35,091 nt of DNA from assembly GCA_041748615.1 (NCBI GenBank), contig JBGTCY010000329.1, positions 1-35,091 of the forward strand, given 5' to 3'. Every line of letters starts with the position of its first letter. The stretch's first letter is position 1. The notes beneath the pieces were generated by a model, which worked only from the letters and a program-made list of their open reading frames with translations, ran no database searches and was not told the origin of the DNA. The DNA is from JBGTCY01 sp041748615 (lineage in GTDB: Bacteria; Bacteroidota; Bacteroidia; Chitinophagales; CAIOSU01). Position numbers and translations under genes: made by a program. Below are positions 33,649-35,091 of this stretch, one piece after another.

Positions 33649-35091
33649 CTACCTCAGCAACGTCACCGCCCCCGACACCCTATACTGCCCCCCGTTTTCA
33701 TTCATGATGACCGCCTGATAGACGTAGGTACCCATTGGCTGCGGTTTACCCTGATAGGTGCCATCCCACGGGGCGGGGGCGTGGTGGATGAGTTGACCCC
33801 AGCGGTTATAGATTTTAAACTCCAATAATTCCACCCACGGGTTCACGATGTAGAAAACATCATTGATGCCATCATCATTGGGCGTGAAGGCGGTGGGGAA
33901 ATACTCCGCGCCTGCGGGTTGGCGGCAGGTTTCTACGCGCACCCACACGGTGTCGTCTCTTGATTGGCAGGCGTAGCGGATGCTTGTGTCTGTGAGCGTG
34001 AGGATGTACATGGTGGTTTGGGCGGGGTTGGCGAAGGGCTGCGCGGTGTAGGGATTATCAAGCCCTTCTGCCGGACGCCAGGCATACTGCACGCCCTCCA
34101 CCGCCTCCGAGCCGAGATAGACGCCCGTGATGCTGTCTTCCTTGCACCACGTTATATCTTCTCCCGCATCAGCCTGATAAATCGTTAACGGACCGAGTTC
34201 ATAGTTGGGCATGTTGGGGAGGCCGTTGTGAACTTTAGAACTATCACCTAAATAGAAACTAAAAGGTTGCAAATCGCAAGATTGACCAATCGAATCGGGT
34301 AAATTAATTATACTAAGGTAATGTTCTCTATATGAATATAAACTACTTCTATATCTGACAGGAAAATAAATCTTGTTATCCGGTGCTATTTGTAATTGAC
34401 CCGCACCTGCAAATGTAGATGCATCAGTCCACAATATTATGACTGAATTTGAAATATTAGGAGCTTTTAAATTATACTGATATAATATACTATGAGGATA
34501 ATCAATTCCTACAAGCACGTAAAGTAAGTTTCCAGAAGGTGAAAACTCACAACCATAAGGAAATTGCCCTGATAAATTACCTACTAATGTGTGGTTATAT
34601 AATATCCCATTGCAACGATTAAAACTAAATAAATCAATATTGCCATTCTCTAATAAACAAACTGCTAAATATTTCCCTTCTTTGGAAAAAGTCATTTCAC
34701 CTGCGCCATAAGAATTATTTATACAGGTTAATGAACCTATATCCTGAATATATGGACCTTCAATGCCATTTTTATTAATTAAGAATTTATAGAACCTATT
34801 AGTGCACGGGTCATTCTCAGTTACTTTTGTTGCTCTAACTATTATCCACCAATCTTCACCATTGGCATGTTTAACTGCCGCCAGCCTTTCGCCAATTCTT
34901 TCTTCAAGTATCTTGACATTTCTTTTTTCCACCCAAACACTATCTTCATTATACTTAATGATTGAATAATACAAGTTATAGCAATAGTAAGGAGTACAAT
35001 CTTGAGTTCTGTGAGTTCCAATATGAAATGAATAAAGCGTATTTTTTTTTACAGAATGAGGAATTGTTAAAAAACAATTTGTACAAGATAC
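33649..35091 (-). CDS. T9SS type B sorted protein, N-terminus beyond the window
   Basis: The frame stays open to the right edge (480 residues visible), so the start lies outside; the internal TTG at 34974 is not the true start because upstream codons read coherently (KKNTLYSFHIGTHRTQDC). The visible N-terminal ~260 residues resemble a beta-propeller with strands such as EMTFSKEGKYLAVCLLENG and GCEFSPSGNLLYVL. A PKD-like linker (DAGEDITWCKEDSITGVYLG, TTMYILTLTDTS) precedes a canonical type B sorting domain: YFPTAFTPNDDGINDVF, YNRWGQLIHH, WDGTYQGKPQPMGTYVYQA. It is probably surface-exposed or released after export. Its C-terminal half is GC-richer than the N-terminal half. Confidence 0.88.
   Translation of the reverse strand, partial: VSCTNCFLTIPHSVKKNTLYSFHIGTHRTQDCTPYYCYNLYYSIIKYNEDSVWVEKRNVKILEERIGERLAAVKHANGEDWWIIVRATKVTENDPCTNRFYKFLINKNGIEGPYIQDIGSLTCINNSYGAGEMTFSKEGKYLAVCLLENGNIDLFSFNRCNGILYNHTLVGNLSGQFPYGCEFSPSGNLLYVLVGIDYPHSILYQYNLKAPNISNSVIILWTDASTFAGAGQLQIAPDNKIYFPVRYRSSLYSYREHYLSIINLPDSIGQSCDLQPFSFYLGDSSKVHNGLPNMPNYELGPLTIYQADAGEDITWCKEDSITGVYLGSEAVEGVQYAWRPAEGLDNPYTAQPFANPAQTTMYILTLTDTSIRYACQSRDDTVWVRVETCRQPAGAEYFPTAFTPNDDGINDVFYIVNPWVELLEFKIYNRWGQLIHHAPAPWDGTYQGKPQPMGTYVYQAVIMNENGGQYRVSGAVTLLR

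Overview
The window is a piece of a Bacteroidota chromosome, probably from a gliding or formerly gliding lineage in the Flavobacteriia/Chitinophagia/Saprospiria range. The evidence is genes found essentially only in that phylum: type IX secretion (T9SS) porU, porV and gldJ, two PorP/SprF proteins, several cargo proteins with T9SS sorting domains, SprB-type adhesin repeats, and a fused MurF-alanine racemase. Two TAnnTTTG promoter elements of Bacteroidota type lie between divergent genes, and a third lies at the start of a TPR gene.

Left part (1-6000): small toxin-antitoxin modules lie around two secreted or envelope proteases. On the minus strand, a TIGR02574-type antitoxin, a second antitoxin-like gene and a RelE/ParE toxin overlap as one operon, divergent from a DUF433/DUF5615 module. 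An M28 aminopeptidase with a PDZ domain and an S41 C-terminal processing protease follow, then a second antitoxin plus RelE/ParE toxin. Both RelE/ParE toxins are full length on either side of a single in-frame TAA, so both look like freshly broken toxins with intact antitoxins.

Middle part (6070-18600): a MurF-Alr fusion of peptidoglycan synthesis, a GT-C type membrane glycosyltransferase, and then the T9SS core. porU (sortase) and porV (outer-membrane shuttle) form an operon on the minus strand. Facing away from them are a PorP/SprF paralogue and gldJ. The porU/porP intergenic region makes sense only if both genes use GTG starts; each strand then has a TAnnTTTG element just upstream of its start.

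Right part (18600-35091): surface proteins probably exported by that machine. They are a type A sorted protein, an endosialidase-chaperone (S74) fibre protein, an SprB-repeat adhesin with its SprF and an OmpA/TPR/propeller protein in one operon, a TPR protein, a 1337-residue lectin/PKD/SprB-repeat adhesin, and the C-terminal part of another type B sorted protein cut by the window edge. Intergenic regions in this half carry palindromic and repeated extragenic elements. I saw no tRNA, rRNA, CRISPR array, transposase or integrase. The most notable items are the two nonsense-broken toxins and the compact T9SS export and adhesin locus.
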